Assembly (NCBI RefSeq): GCF_000425425.1
Contig: NZ_AUDK01000012.1
Location: 1-64,000, forward strand
Length of the DNA stretch: 64,000 bases
Direction: 5' to 3'
From: Flavobacterium daejeonense DSM 17708
GTDB taxonomy: Bacteria; Bacteroidota; Bacteroidia; Flavobacteriales; Flavobacteriaceae
Positions 51,301 through 61,100 of the stretch are shown here, piece by piece (position 1 is the stretch's first letter; each line of letters opens with the position of its first letter). The notes beneath the pieces were generated by a model that saw only the letters and a program-made list of their open reading frames with translations, was not told where the DNA came from and searched no databases. Both the position numbers and the translations under genes were made by a program.

Positions 51301-51711
51301 ATAGCTACATCTTGGGGAGGATATCAATCAATAGATAATGTGGCACAATATACTTCAACAAATGATGCTATCTGGAGTAGAGAGTCTTTCTGGACTGATA
51401 TGTACGGGCCAGACAATGTAGATGGAAAATATCCTAATCTTTCTTTTAGAGATCAATTATCTGTTCCATCTGATTTCTGGTCAGTAAATACATTCCGTTG
51501 TACAGTAAGAAATTTGACTGTAGGTTTTGATTTTCCAAAAGAAGTGTTATCACAACTTGGAGTGTCTAATGCTTCACTGGGTCTAACTGGATATAATCTT
51601 TGGGATTTATACAATCCATATCCAGATCACTATCGTAACATGTATGATGATTCTTCAGTGGGTTATCCTACACTTAGAACTTGGACGCTTAATCTAAACG
51701 TAACATTCTAA
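48367..51711 (+). CDS. SusC/RagA-type TonB-dependent transporter
   Basis: From the ATG at 48367 the protein is 1114 residues starting MKQTFKMVFSVLLFSMMALTGFAQ, a clean signal peptide. A longer frame opens at 48286, but its extra N-terminus is unlikely. Residues about 27-105 are a carboxypeptidase-regulatory-like domain ('ITGKVIDKDGLGVVGLNVIEKG'). The TonB plug follows ('EVVVVGYGTQKKNNLTGAVATI', 'LAESLRGQIPGLSV'), then a long beta-barrel ending in an aromatic residue ('LNLNVTF'). It imports oligosaccharides across the outer membrane with its SusD partner, whose start is 13 bases after its stop. Confidence 0.93.
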   Translation: MKQTFKMVFSVLLFSMMALTGFAQNARVTITGKVIDKDGLGVVGLNVIEKGTKNGTLTDFDGAYKIQVAKGAVLQFSYIGMKTQERTVGDATSINITMLEDASTLNEVVVVGYGTQKKNNLTGAVATIKPDDIRDLPVTNLAESLRGQIPGLSVGGNGARRPGETADLQIRQVFSYSKDGSTSFPLIVIDDMVQIDPQTGRSSMEMFNRLDPSEIESITVLKDGSAAIYGTRAAQGAIIVKTKRGKEGKTKLSYSSQFALNDAISHGKTMSAYENGIYNNRLWGAAGQTDPKYFYSDAELDEMKTLNYNWLKKAWKPATQQKHTLTVSGGTDKATYFAGINYLTQGANLGEQDFKKWNFRTGVNAKVTKDLDLSFSVSGNTGDIEKSFTKSSSSVRNGFASAVTNAEQADYGFLLHMPKFVPWETTINGEKHYVSPFPRTDRNLGGTQNTNSSIAGWNYFALLDSGSKQTSSDFTMNVNTSLTYNVPFIKGLSLKGTYARTQFSDQTNQVALPFELARIKNFNAADRHLASGAASASDWDIRDNVRQSRVVYDNTTSKNIQANFFANYSRTFGDHSFDAMVGVERSEGIYNFARLYYENPSKDYLGTSATAGTLTTNSFSDKRESGTMSYMGRFNYSFRDKYLFQFVFREDASTKFAPENYWAFFPSVQAGWVISKENWFADNVKWMDYLKVRYSVGKTGRDNVQPWRWATYYDIIVDKGLQFGSNGGLLGGAVAPKVTPNRNVGWDTDWKYDLGIDMTLLNNRLSITADYYVDKNTDILFPVTDAIGVPISVGGGFAEENLIAVTAWGTEFAINWKDKINDNFSYNVGINTGFSNNEIKKYTDQPFSHPSNNAAMVGRKAINPVWGFKTWNETSTGDGILRTDDDVANYWQYLTDHATAVGGSPNFLGITSQANLRKGMLAYQDLGGTYDTTTGIQAPADGRIDKNFDYGKLANSNRTYSFTTNLGMKYKNFYMKSQIATSWGGYQSIDNVAQYTSTNDAIWSRESFWTDMYGPDNVDGKYPNLSFRDQLSVPSDFWSVNTFRCTVRNLTVGFDFPKEVLSQLGVSNASLGLTGYNLWDLYNPYPDHYRNMYDDSSVGYPTLRTWTLNLNVTF

Positions 51712-51724
51712 TTTTATTGTAATT

Positions 51725-53722
51725 ATGAAAACAAAGATAAATAGATATTTAGCATTAGCACTTTTAATAATTTTAGGTGCTTCTTGTAGTGATGATTTCT
51801 TGCAGGAAAAGAAAAATTATGGACAGGTTGATAATTCATTTTATGAAAGTCAGGAACGTGCAGATTGGTATATTAATAAATTATATTATAATTTTTATTA
51901 TGGATACAATTCACCACTATCCACTATTGTAGGTTCTTTCAGTGATGCAAGCTCTTATTATACAGAAGAACGAGCTGGGATTCAAAATTTAATTAATCCA
52001 GCAATTTCATATTCTACGATAAATGATATATCAAATGTGACGAGCTATTATGGTGCAAAATTAGGAGCTAGTTTGACTAATAACCCATATACAAGAATTA
52101 GAGATATCAATTCATTTATAGTAAATGTTGATATTTATGGATCAAACTTAGACCAAACTTATCGTGATCAGGCCAAAGGGCAAATGTATTATTTGCGCGC
52201 TATGCAGTATTTTGACTTAATGCGTGTTTATGGTGGTGTGCCAATTGTCACTACTGTTCAAAATGGTTCTTCGACTGATGAAAGTATTAAGTTACCTAGA
52301 GCTTCGGTAGGTGAAGTAGTGGCTCAAATCACAAAAGATTTGGACAAAGCTGCTGAATTATTACCTAATAACTGGAACGCAGCAAATTATGGTCGTTTTA
52401 CAAAAGGAGCAGCAATGGCTCAAAAAGCAAGAGTTTTATTAACCTATGCAAGTCCATTATTTAACAAAAATTGGGATACCGATAATACAAGATGGCAAGC
52501 TGCTTTAGATGCCGGTCTAGCAGCTGAAACACAATTGACTCAAGATGGTTATGGCTTGTATGGAAGTTCTGCGAAAGACTGGGCAAATATGTTTTTAATA
52601 GATAATGCATTCTGTAAAGAAGCTATTACTGTTAAATTATTATCTTCTAATCAAACTGTAGCAGAAAATAGTGGTTGGGAAAAAGGTCTTCGTCCTGTTA
52701 GTCAAGGCGGCGGCGGAGCTTTTGAAGCACCAAAAGAAATGATTGACTTATTTCCAATGAAAGATGGTGCTAAGCCAGTAGCAGGAACAAATTATGATCC
52801 TTTTATTTTCTTTAAAGATCGTGATCCTCGTTTTTACAGAACTTTTACTTTCTCAGGAGATAAATATGCATATAAAGAAAATACTAATTCAGTTCTTTGG
52901 GCATATAGATACGTAGATGTAAATGATAAAGGGTATTTTAGTGATAATAATCAGGAATCAAGTCCTGCTTTCGTTAGAAAAATGTCTAATCCAGCTGCTT
53001 CAAATTCAAGTGCTTTTCAATATTCGTCAACGGATATTATGGAATACCGTTATGCAGAATTGTTGTTAAACATTGCAGAATCTTATGCTGCTTTAGGAGA
53101 TATTCCTAACACTATAGCTTATATTGGAAAAGTTAGAAATCGTGTAGGTATTCCTTCTGTAAACAATTATGGACTTGGAACTTTAGCGGATAAATATGCT
53201 GCAATTAATGCTGCTTTATATGAAAGAAGAGTAGAGTTGGCTTATGAAGGAAAACGTTTTTGGGATGTGCAACGCTGGATGTTATATAGTGATGATGCGG
53301 TGTCAGGCATCACAAATAATACTTGTGCTAAATTAGGTTTAACTCCTATCAATGGAACAAAACGTACAGGACATTATTTACAATATAAAAATGCCGTACC
53401 TGCTCCTGTACCTGCAAATACGACTCCTCCAGATCCTTTAGCAGCTCAAAGAGCTCTTTTAAGTCCTGTTGATCCTGATTCTGCTAATTTTGCTGCTCAA
53501 ATTGCAGCTTTAGAAACGTTCTACAATAATAATTTTGTGTTAGCCGATTTAATTACTCCATTAGATAGTTATAATAATGTGGCTAGTTACATTGATTGGA
53601 AACCAAACTATTATATTAACGGTCTTCAAACTGGAGTGTTGTCATACAACCCTTGGTTAGAACAAACCATAGGATGGGGTGATGCCTCAGGTTCCACAGG
53701 AACTTTTAACTATCAAGAATAG
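51725..53722 (+). CDS. SusD/RagB-type surface glycan-binding lipoprotein
   Basis: The protein has 665 residues. 'LIILGASC' is a lipobox, with lipidated Cys at residue 21, followed by 'SDDFLQEKK', typical of SusD proteins. TPR-like helices ('GQMYYLRAMQYFDLMRVYGGVPIV') and the C-terminal RagB signature ('YRYAELLLNIAESYAALGD', 'ALYERRVELAYEGKRFWDVQRW') are present. It captures the oligosaccharide for SusC. It is longer than most family members (usually about 500-600), mainly through a Pro/Ala-rich insertion near residues 555-590. Confidence 0.93.
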   Translation: MKTKINRYLALALLIILGASCSDDFLQEKKNYGQVDNSFYESQERADWYINKLYYNFYYGYNSPLSTIVGSFSDASSYYTEERAGIQNLINPAISYSTINDISNVTSYYGAKLGASLTNNPYTRIRDINSFIVNVDIYGSNLDQTYRDQAKGQMYYLRAMQYFDLMRVYGGVPIVTTVQNGSSTDESIKLPRASVGEVVAQITKDLDKAAELLPNNWNAANYGRFTKGAAMAQKARVLLTYASPLFNKNWDTDNTRWQAALDAGLAAETQLTQDGYGLYGSSAKDWANMFLIDNAFCKEAITVKLLSSNQTVAENSGWEKGLRPVSQGGGGAFEAPKEMIDLFPMKDGAKPVAGTNYDPFIFFKDRDPRFYRTFTFSGDKYAYKENTNSVLWAYRYVDVNDKGYFSDNNQESSPAFVRKMSNPAASNSSAFQYSSTDIMEYRYAELLLNIAESYAALGDIPNTIAYIGKVRNRVGIPSVNNYGLGTLADKYAAINAALYERRVELAYEGKRFWDVQRWMLYSDDAVSGITNNTCAKLGLTPINGTKRTGHYLQYKNAVPAPVPANTTPPDPLAAQRALLSPVDPDSANFAAQIAALETFYNNNFVLADLITPLDSYNNVASYIDWKPNYYINGLQTGVLSYNPWLEQTIGWGDASGSTGTFNYQE

Positions 53723-53735
53723 TAATCTAAATAAA

Positions 53736-53764
53736 GAAATGCCTGATTTATTCAGGCATTTTCT
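53736..53764 (+). terminator. Terminator after susD
   Basis: aatgcctga and tcaggcatt form a 9-bp stem with a five-base loop, followed by ttttctt. It may reduce downstream transcription so that susCD is expressed more strongly than the lyases. Confidence 0.8.
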
Positions 53765-53845
53765 TCTATAATAACTAACAAAATTTTTAATTTAATAAAT
53801 AGCAGTTCTAACCAAACATTTTTTATTAATTAAGAAAACTCTAAA

Positions 53846-55564
53846 ATGAACAAATTAAATTTTTTATTGGCTTTTTTGGTTTTGGGAAGTGCGAATTGTT
53901 TTGCACAATATCCAAAAATATCCCCTGAAGTGCAGGCGAGAGAGAAAGCGATTAAGGCGGAAGCAGAAAAACTTTCTAATGAGGCTTGGGAAAGAGCTAA
54001 AGTAATTGTGGAACAGGACGCTAGTCATGGTAAACCATTCGTGCCTTGGGCATCCAGACCTACCGATTTACCACAGGCTTCCATTCCTGCTTTTCCAGGT
54101 GCTGAAGGAGGAGGAATGTATAGTTTTGGTGGTCACGGAGGTAAGGTGTACACGGTAACCAGTCTGGAAGACAGAGGACCGGGAACTTTGCGTGAAGCTT
54201 TGGAACAAGGCGGAGCCAGAATAGTGGTTTTTAACGTTTCGGGAATTATCAGGTTAAAAAGTCCTTTAATTGTTCGTGCGCCTTATGTTACCATCGCGGG
54301 ACAAACTGCTCCTGGTGACGGAATTTGCGTAGCGGGTGAAACTATTTGGATTGATACACATGATGTGGTAATACGTCACATGCGTTTCCGTCGTGGAGAA
54401 ACTTTTGTAGGTCGTCGTGATGATGCTATTGGTGGAAATCCGGTAGGAAACGTAATCATCGATCACGTTTCGGCTACCTGGGGATTAGACGAAAATATGT
54501 CTTTTTACCGTCACATGTACAACGATGAAACAGGAGGACCTGAAAAGAAAATGGGAATCGTAAATGTAACCATCCAAAACAGTTTGTTTGCCGAAGGTTT
54601 GGATACTTACAATCATGCTTTTGGTAGTACTTTAGGAGGTGAAAATTGTTCTTTTGTTAAAAATTTATGGTCTTCTAATACCGGTAGAAATCCTTCTATT
54701 GGTTGGAACGGAATCTTCAATTTTGCTAATAACGTAATCTTTAACTGGGTAAACCGTTCTATTGACGGAGGTGATTATACCGCTCAATATAATATCATTA
54801 ACAACTATTTCAAACCGGGACCGGCTACTGATTTGAATGATCCGGTAAGTTACCGAATTTTAAAACCGGAAGCAGGTAGAAGCAAATTGCCTTATTTGAC
54901 TTTTGGTAGAGTATATGTAAACGGAAATGTGGTGGAAGGAAACGAAAAAGTTTCTAAAGACAACTGGAATGGTGGGGTGCAAATGGAAAACAAAAAAGGA
55001 GATCATATGTCATTTGAAGAAGCTTCTACTTATTTTCCTAAAATGCGTTACGATAAACCATTTCCAATGCCTTGGTTGAAAAAGTTTATGACTGCTAATG
55101 AAACTTATGATTATGTAGTGAAAAATGTTGGAGCTACTTTGCCATTGCGTGATCCTGTGGATACACGTATTTTGAGAGTGGTTCAAACCGGAAAACCGGA
55201 ATATGTTAAAGGTTTAGACCCAAAATCATTCTATCAGTTTGAGCACAGACGTTTAGGTCAGGATTCTTATAAATTAGGAATTATTACTGATATTTCACAA
55301 GTGGGTGGTTATCCGGAATACAAAGGAAAAGCCTATAAAGATTCAGATAAAGACGGAATGCCGGATGCCTGGGAGAAAAAATACGGTTTGAATCCTAACG
55401 ACGCATCAGATGCTAACGGAGACATTAATGGCGATGGATATACTAACATCGAAAAATATATTAATGGTATCGATCCTACGAAAAAAGTAGATTGGACAAA
55501 TTTGGATAATAATGAAGATACTTTGGCTAAAAACGGAGAAGAATTAGCAAAGTATAAGAAATAA
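53846..55564 (+). CDS. PL1 pectate lyase, paralog A
   Basis: The protein has 572 residues. The signal peptide ends near residue 21 (FAQ). Residues about 25-75 are a short helical linker. 'IPAFPGAEGGGMYSFGGHGGKVYTVTSLEDRGPGTLREALEQGG' starts the PL1 beta-helix at about residue 80, with 'PYVTIAGQTAPGDGI', 'VVIRHMRFRRGE' and 'VIIDHVSATWGLDENMS' following. The C-terminus carries a calcium-binding thrombospondin/dockerin-like loop 'DSDKDGMPDAWEKKYGLNPNDASDANGD'. It is very similar in layout to the protein at 56458-58143. It is expected to cut polygalacturonate. Confidence 0.9.
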   Translation: MNKLNFLLAFLVLGSANCFAQYPKISPEVQAREKAIKAEAEKLSNEAWERAKVIVEQDASHGKPFVPWASRPTDLPQASIPAFPGAEGGGMYSFGGHGGKVYTVTSLEDRGPGTLREALEQGGARIVVFNVSGIIRLKSPLIVRAPYVTIAGQTAPGDGICVAGETIWIDTHDVVIRHMRFRRGETFVGRRDDAIGGNPVGNVIIDHVSATWGLDENMSFYRHMYNDETGGPEKKMGIVNVTIQNSLFAEGLDTYNHAFGSTLGGENCSFVKNLWSSNTGRNPSIGWNGIFNFANNVIFNWVNRSIDGGDYTAQYNIINNYFKPGPATDLNDPVSYRILKPEAGRSKLPYLTFGRVYVNGNVVEGNEKVSKDNWNGGVQMENKKGDHMSFEEASTYFPKMRYDKPFPMPWLKKFMTANETYDYVVKNVGATLPLRDPVDTRILRVVQTGKPEYVKGLDPKSFYQFEHRRLGQDSYKLGIITDISQVGGYPEYKGKAYKDSDKDGMPDAWEKKYGLNPNDASDANGDINGDGYTNIEKYINGIDPTKKVDWTNLDNNEDTLAKNGEELAKYKK

Positions 55565-55584
55565 TTTAATTGTAAATGGCACAC

Positions 55585-55622
55585 TTCTTGCTTCGTCTAT
55601 AACGGATGAAGCAAGAATTTTG
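55585..55622 (+). terminator. Hairpin after PL1 paralog A
   Basis: ttcttgcttc pairs with gaagcaagaa around a short loop, followed by a weak T run (ttttgcttt). Confidence 0.6.
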
Positions 55623-55655
55623 CTTTATAAATATTAAGTTTTAAAAAAGATAATA

Positions 55656-56330
55656 ATGAAAATGATGAAAATATTTCAAAAAAATCTGGTAGCGGTTTTA
55701 TTTCTTGCTATCTGTTCAAACGTTGTAGCACAATCTAAGGTTGATCCGGAATACGTAAAAGTAACAAACGAAAGAGCGCAGAAAATTGTAAATGATTTGA
55801 AGTTGAATTCTCCGGCAGATCAATTAGCCGTTAGAGATATTATTGCTGAACAATACCGTTCTTTAAATAAAATTCAGGATGGACGCGATGCGAAAATTGA
55901 TGCTGTTAAAAAATCAGTTACTGATAAAGAAAAGCAACAAAAGTCAATTGACAAAATTAAAAATTCGGCTGACAAAGAAATTCTTTCTTTACATAAATCT
56001 TACTTGAAAAAACTAAGTAAAAAGTTAACGAATAGTCAGATTGTTCAGGTTAAGGACGGTATGACTTACGGAGTATTGCCTATTACTGTTTTAGGATACA
56101 ATGATATGTTACCTAATTTAACAGAGGCTCAAAAAAAATATATTTATGACGCTTTAGTAGAAGCCAGAGAACATGCGATGGACGGAGGTTCTTCTAAAGA
56201 AAAACACGCTTGGTTTGGAAAATACAAAGGAAGAATCAACAACTATCTTTCAAAACAAGGATATGATTTGAACAAAGAAAGTGCCGACTGGCATAAAAGA
56301 TTGGAAGAAAGAGAAAAAAATAAGAAATAG
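55656..56330 (+). CDS. DUF3826 secreted protein
   Basis: The protein has 224 residues. The signal peptide ends near residue 24 (VAQ). The mature protein is highly charged and helical ('VTDKEKQQKSIDKIKNSADKEIL'), with 'LPNLTEAQKKYIYDALVEAREHAMDGGSSKEKHAWFGKYKGRINNYLSKQGYD' near the C-terminus, which I recognise as the DUF3826 family. Its role is unknown. It lies between two paralogous PL1 lyases on the same strand, so it may act with pectin fragments or be a chaperone or inhibitor for a lyase. Confidence 0.7.
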   Translation: MKMMKIFQKNLVAVLFLAICSNVVAQSKVDPEYVKVTNERAQKIVNDLKLNSPADQLAVRDIIAEQYRSLNKIQDGRDAKIDAVKKSVTDKEKQQKSIDKIKNSADKEILSLHKSYLKKLSKKLTNSQIVQVKDGMTYGVLPITVLGYNDMLPNLTEAQKKYIYDALVEAREHAMDGGSSKEKHAWFGKYKGRINNYLSKQGYDLNKESADWHKRLEEREKNKK

Positions 56331-56343
56331 TAGTTGTTTTGAG

Positions 56344-56419
56344 ATTCTCAAAAACGTCAGTTCGAGTGTTTTTTACGTAATGAAATGAAGTAAAAAATGT
56401 ATCGAGAACCGTTTTTGAT
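56344..56419. repeat. Palindromic gtcagttcgag repeat
   Basis: tcaaaaacgtcagttcgagtg at the left and atcgagaaccgtttttga at the right form an imperfect stem. It is the flavobacterial-type dispersed repeat. Confidence 0.65.
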
Positions 56420-56457
56420 TAAACAAATAAATAATTCATTCTAAAAAAAATACAAAA

Positions 56458-58143
56458 ATGAAAAACCATATAAAGCAGCTGTTAGGATTAGGTATTGTAT
56501 TACTTAGCTCTTCAGTGATGTACGCACAATATCCGGATATTCCACCGGCACTTCAGGAAAAAGCGGATGCCGATTTGGCTCAGGAAGAAGTACGATTGGC
56601 TAAAATCTGGGCCGATAATGAAGCAACTATTAAAAAGGAGGCACTGCAAGGGCGTCCGTATTTGCCCTGGGCAGCTTATCCAAAAGATTTTGTTCCGGCA
56701 GCAATTCCTGCTTTCCCGGGAGCCGAAGGTGGTGGTGCTTATACTCAGGGAGGTAGAGGCGGAAAAATATTCGTAGTTAACAGTTTGGCTGATAGCGGAT
56801 CGGGTACTTTTAGAGAAGCCTGTGAAGCAGTGGGAGCGAGAATTATTGTGTTTAATGTTTCGGGAATTATTCAATTAAAAAAACGCATTAGTATGCGTGC
56901 GCCTTATGTTACGATTGCCGGGCAAACGGCTCCGGGCGACGGAATTTGTATTGCCGGAGAAACTTTGGAAATCGATACGCATGATGTGATTATCCGTCAC
57001 ATGCGTTTTAGAAGAGGTGCTACCGAGGTTACCCGCAGAGATGATGCTTTAGGTGGAAATGTAATTGGAAATGTAATTATAGATCACTGTTCGGCTAGTT
57101 GGGGATTGGACGAAAATATTTCCTTATACCGCCACCAGTTTCAGGCGAATGAGAAGTCTAAATTAGAAAAATTACCTGCTGTTAATATTACTATTCAAAA
57201 CACCATTTCTTCGGAAGGTTTAGATACGTATAACCACGCTTTTGGAAGTACTATCGGAGGTTTGAACAGTACTTTTATGCGTAATCTTTGGGCTGATAAT
57301 ATCTCCAGAAACTGCTCTATCGGGATGTATGGCGATTTTAACTTCGTAAACAATGTAGTATTCAACTGGTGGAACCGTTCTTTGGATGGTGGGGATTACC
57401 GTTCGATGTTTAATATCATCAATAATTATTTTAAACCGGGACCAATTACGCCAAAAGATGAGCCTATTCGTTACCGAATCCTAAAACCGGAATCAGGTTA
57501 TATGGTTCCAAAAACTTTTGGACGTGCTTACGTAAACGGAAACTATATTGACGGTGTTCCGGAAGTAACAAAAGACAACTGGAATGGCGGAGTACAATTG
57601 GAAAATCTTAGTTTTGAACAAGCCAAAGAGAAATTGGCTTACATCAAACAAAATAAAGCCTTCCCAATGCCAAAAGTTACTGTGATGAATGCTCAGGAAG
57701 CTTACGAATTTGTGTTAAACAATGTAGGGGCTACTTTGCCAAAAAGAGATGCGGTAGATGAAAGAATCATCAAGCAGGTTCGTACCGGTCAAATCGATGT
57801 AAAAGACGGTCTGGAAAACACGATTGGCAAAGAATTTATCAAAAGAAGATTGCCTGCGGACTCCTATAAAAAAGGAATTATCACCCATCCTGATCAGGTA
57901 GGCGGTTATCCGAAATATAAAGGAAAAGCTTATAAAGATTCAGATAATGACGGGATTCCTGATGCTTGGGAAAAGAAATTTGGATTAAATCCAAAAGATG
58001 CTTCTGATGCAAACGAAGATATGAACGGTGATGGCTATACTAATATTGAAAAATATTTTAACGGAATCGACCCAACTACAAAAACAGATTGGACGAATCC
58101 TGATAATAATACGGATACTTTATCTAAAGCCTTATTGCAATAA
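56458..58143 (+). CDS. PL1 pectate lyase, paralog B
   Basis: The protein has 561 residues. The signal peptide ends near residue 23 (YAQ). The same layout as paralog A: 'IPAFPGAEGGGAYTQGGRGGKIFVVNSLADSGSGTFREACEAVGA' at about residue 85, 'PYVTIAGQTAPGDGICIAG', 'IIDHCSASWGLDENIS', and a C-terminal calcium loop 'DSDNDGIPDAWEKKFGLNPKDASDANED'. Both end with 'DPT.K.DWTN'. A recent tandem duplication, with DUF3826 in between, is the simplest explanation. Confidence 0.9.
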   Translation: MKNHIKQLLGLGIVLLSSSVMYAQYPDIPPALQEKADADLAQEEVRLAKIWADNEATIKKEALQGRPYLPWAAYPKDFVPAAIPAFPGAEGGGAYTQGGRGGKIFVVNSLADSGSGTFREACEAVGARIIVFNVSGIIQLKKRISMRAPYVTIAGQTAPGDGICIAGETLEIDTHDVIIRHMRFRRGATEVTRRDDALGGNVIGNVIIDHCSASWGLDENISLYRHQFQANEKSKLEKLPAVNITIQNTISSEGLDTYNHAFGSTIGGLNSTFMRNLWADNISRNCSIGMYGDFNFVNNVVFNWWNRSLDGGDYRSMFNIINNYFKPGPITPKDEPIRYRILKPESGYMVPKTFGRAYVNGNYIDGVPEVTKDNWNGGVQLENLSFEQAKEKLAYIKQNKAFPMPKVTVMNAQEAYEFVLNNVGATLPKRDAVDERIIKQVRTGQIDVKDGLENTIGKEFIKRRLPADSYKKGIITHPDQVGGYPKYKGKAYKDSDNDGIPDAWEKKFGLNPKDASDANEDMNGDGYTNIEKYFNGIDPTTKTDWTNPDNNTDTLSKALLQ

Positions 58144-58177
58144 CTTTAGGCTTCTTAATTGTAAACTTCATTTTATA

Positions 58178-61100
58178 ATGAATTCTATATTTAAAAATAT
58201 CATTACAATAAATAAAGACAAACTGCTACTTTGCAGTTTGGCTTTATTTTTTTTTGTAAATAAAGCTACTTCGCAGGAAAAATATCCTGACATCGTCATT
58301 ACTAAAGGAAAAATATCTCATACGTCGGATGCCTTAGGAAATCAAATTCCTGATTTTTCTTATGCGGGTTATCAGGCTTCAGAAAAGGCAATTCCGAATG
58401 TGGACAATAAAATCTTCGTTCCTGTACAAAAAGGCGATGCCACTCAAAAAATTCAGGCAGCTATTGATTATGTGAGTAATCTAAAAGCAAATAAATCCGG
58501 TTTTAGAGGAGCGGTTCTTTTAGATAAGGGAACTTTTAACGTTAGCGGAACTTTATACATTCGTACTTCCGGAGTAGTTTTGCGCGGAAGCGGGAATTCT
58601 GAAAACGGAACAGTACTTTTAGGAACGGGTATCAGGAGAGAATCGGTAATTCGGGTTTTAGGAACGGATGATAAAAAAATCGGTGAAAGTTTCGAATTGA
58701 ATGCTGCTTATACCCCTCTTGGTACACAAAAAATCCAACTTAAAAATGCAGCTAAACTAAAGTCTGCTGACGAAATAATTATTACACAACCACTTACCGA
58801 TAACTGGATTAAGGAATTAAAAATGGACGATTTTGGTGCCGAAACCGGATGGATAAGTTGGAAAAAAAAGGATTGGGATATTAGTTGGAATCGCGTTGTA
58901 ACTGCTGTTAATGGGAATGTGGTTAGCCTGAACGCGCCTTTGACAATGACTCTTGATGAAACTTACGGAAAGGCAAAAGTAGCCCTTTACAACTGGTCCG
59001 GCAGAATTGAAAATATTGGGATTGAAAATATGTTGATGAAATCTGCTTTCAATGCCGTTAATCCAAAAGATGAGGAACACAGATGGCAGGCTATCAGTAT
59101 CGAAAATACCCGAAATGCCTGGGTAAAGCAGCTTAATTTTAAACATTTTGCCGGAGGAGCAGTTTCCGTTTTAAAGTCTTCCCAACAAATTACTGTTGAA
59201 GATTGTATGGCTACGGAGCCCGTTTCGGAAATTGGAGGTTTCAGACGTCATACTTTTTATACCGAAGGGCAACAAACGCTGTTTCAAAGATGTTATTCGG
59301 AATATGGTTATCACGACTTTGCCGTGGGCGGTTTTGGAACTACGGGACCAAATGTTTTTATCCAATGTGAATCGCATTTGCCTTTTAACAATAGTGGCGC
59401 CATCGGAAGCTGGGCAACCGGAGTTTTATTTGACGTTTCTTATGTTGACGGTCATGCCTTAAGTTATAACAATCGCGAACAAAACGGTCGCGGTGCCGGA
59501 TGGACGGCTGCTAACAGTGTGATTTGGGAAACTTCGGCTTCTAAAATAGATTGTTATAGTCCGCCAACAGCTCAAAACTGGGCTTTTGGAGTTTGGGGTG
59601 GTATCATGGGCGGCAACGGACATTGGAAAGATGTTAACAATCATATTGCGCCAAGAAGTTTGTTTTATGCACAATTGGAAAACAGATTAGGCAGATTGCC
59701 AATGAATCCTTTTGTTTTCGATTTAGGTTCTGAGCCTTCTTCGAGTCCGACAGTTGAAGTCGCTCAGGAGTTAACTAAAACAGCCTTGAATCTAACGGAA
59801 AGTTTGCCGGAATGGATTGCGGAAGTATCCAAACAAAATCCGATAAACAGCAATAGTAAAGGACTTAAAAACGCCAATGATTTAAAAATTGAAGCTCAAA
59901 ATACGACTTCCAATTCGATAAAAGTAATGGCTAAAAACGGCTGGCTGACTTATGATGGCAAATTAATTGCCGGAAACAGACTGAGCGTTCCCTGGTGGAG
60001 AGGAAGTTTGAGAGACAGCGATTTGGCTAAAGCCGTTCCTGATATTACAAGATTTGTTCCGGGCAGAAGAGGTACCGGTTTGACGGATAATATCAACGAA
60101 GTCGTTTCTTATTTAGGAACGAAAAACATGATTGCAGTAGAACATAACTACGGATTATGGTATGAGCGTCGTATGGATGATCATGAGCGTGTACGTCGTT
60201 TTGATCCGGATGTTTGGCCTCCGTTTTATGAACAACCTTTTGCCCGTTCGGGTGAAGGCCTGGCCTGGGATCAGTTGAGCAAATACGATTTGACTAAATT
60301 CAATACTTGGTATTGGGATCGTTTGGCTCGTTTTGCAAGTTTGGCCGAAGCCAACGGACAATTGTTGGTTAATCAGCAATATTTCCAACATAACATTATC
60401 GAAGCGGGAGCGCACTGGTCGAGTTCGCCTTGGCGTTCGGCTAATAATGTGAACCAAACCGGATTTCCGGAGCCGCCTCCTTATGCGGGTGACAAACGTA
60501 TTTTTATGGCGGAACAATTTTATGATGTGAGCAATCCGGTGAGAAGAAAATTGCATCAGGGTTTCATTCGTAAAAGTTTAGAAAATTTTGAAAATAATTC
60601 TAATGTTATTCAGTTAACCAGCGCCGAATATACCGGACCTTTACATTTTATGCAGTTTTGGCTGGATGAAGTTCAAAAATGGAAAGACGAAACGGGTAAA
60701 AAAGAAATTATCGGTTTAAGTGCGACGAAAGATGTTCAGGATGCCATTTTGAAAGATGCTAATCGAGCTAAAACCGTTGATGCGATTGATATTCGTTATT
60801 GGTATTACAAAGACGACGGAACGGCTTATGCTCCGGAAGGTGGAAAAAATTTAGCTCCGAGACAACACGCCCGCCAAATGAAAGTGGGTAAAGAAACCGA
60901 TGAGCAGGTGTATCGCGCCGTTAGAGAATACCGTGAAAAATATCCGGAAAAAGTAGTTTTGTATTCTACGGACGGATCGCCACGTTTTGGATGGGCTGCT
61001 TTAATGGGGGGCGCTTCTTTGCCGGCACTTCCTAAAATTGCTTTACCTGAATTTTACCAATCGGTTGCTGATATGAAACTGGTTTCCGGAAACAGCTATA

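Noticed and set aside
58028-58177. Longer N-terminus for the DUF6298 protein
   Set aside because: It would overlap the PL1 gene by 116 bases and has no signal peptide until 58178.
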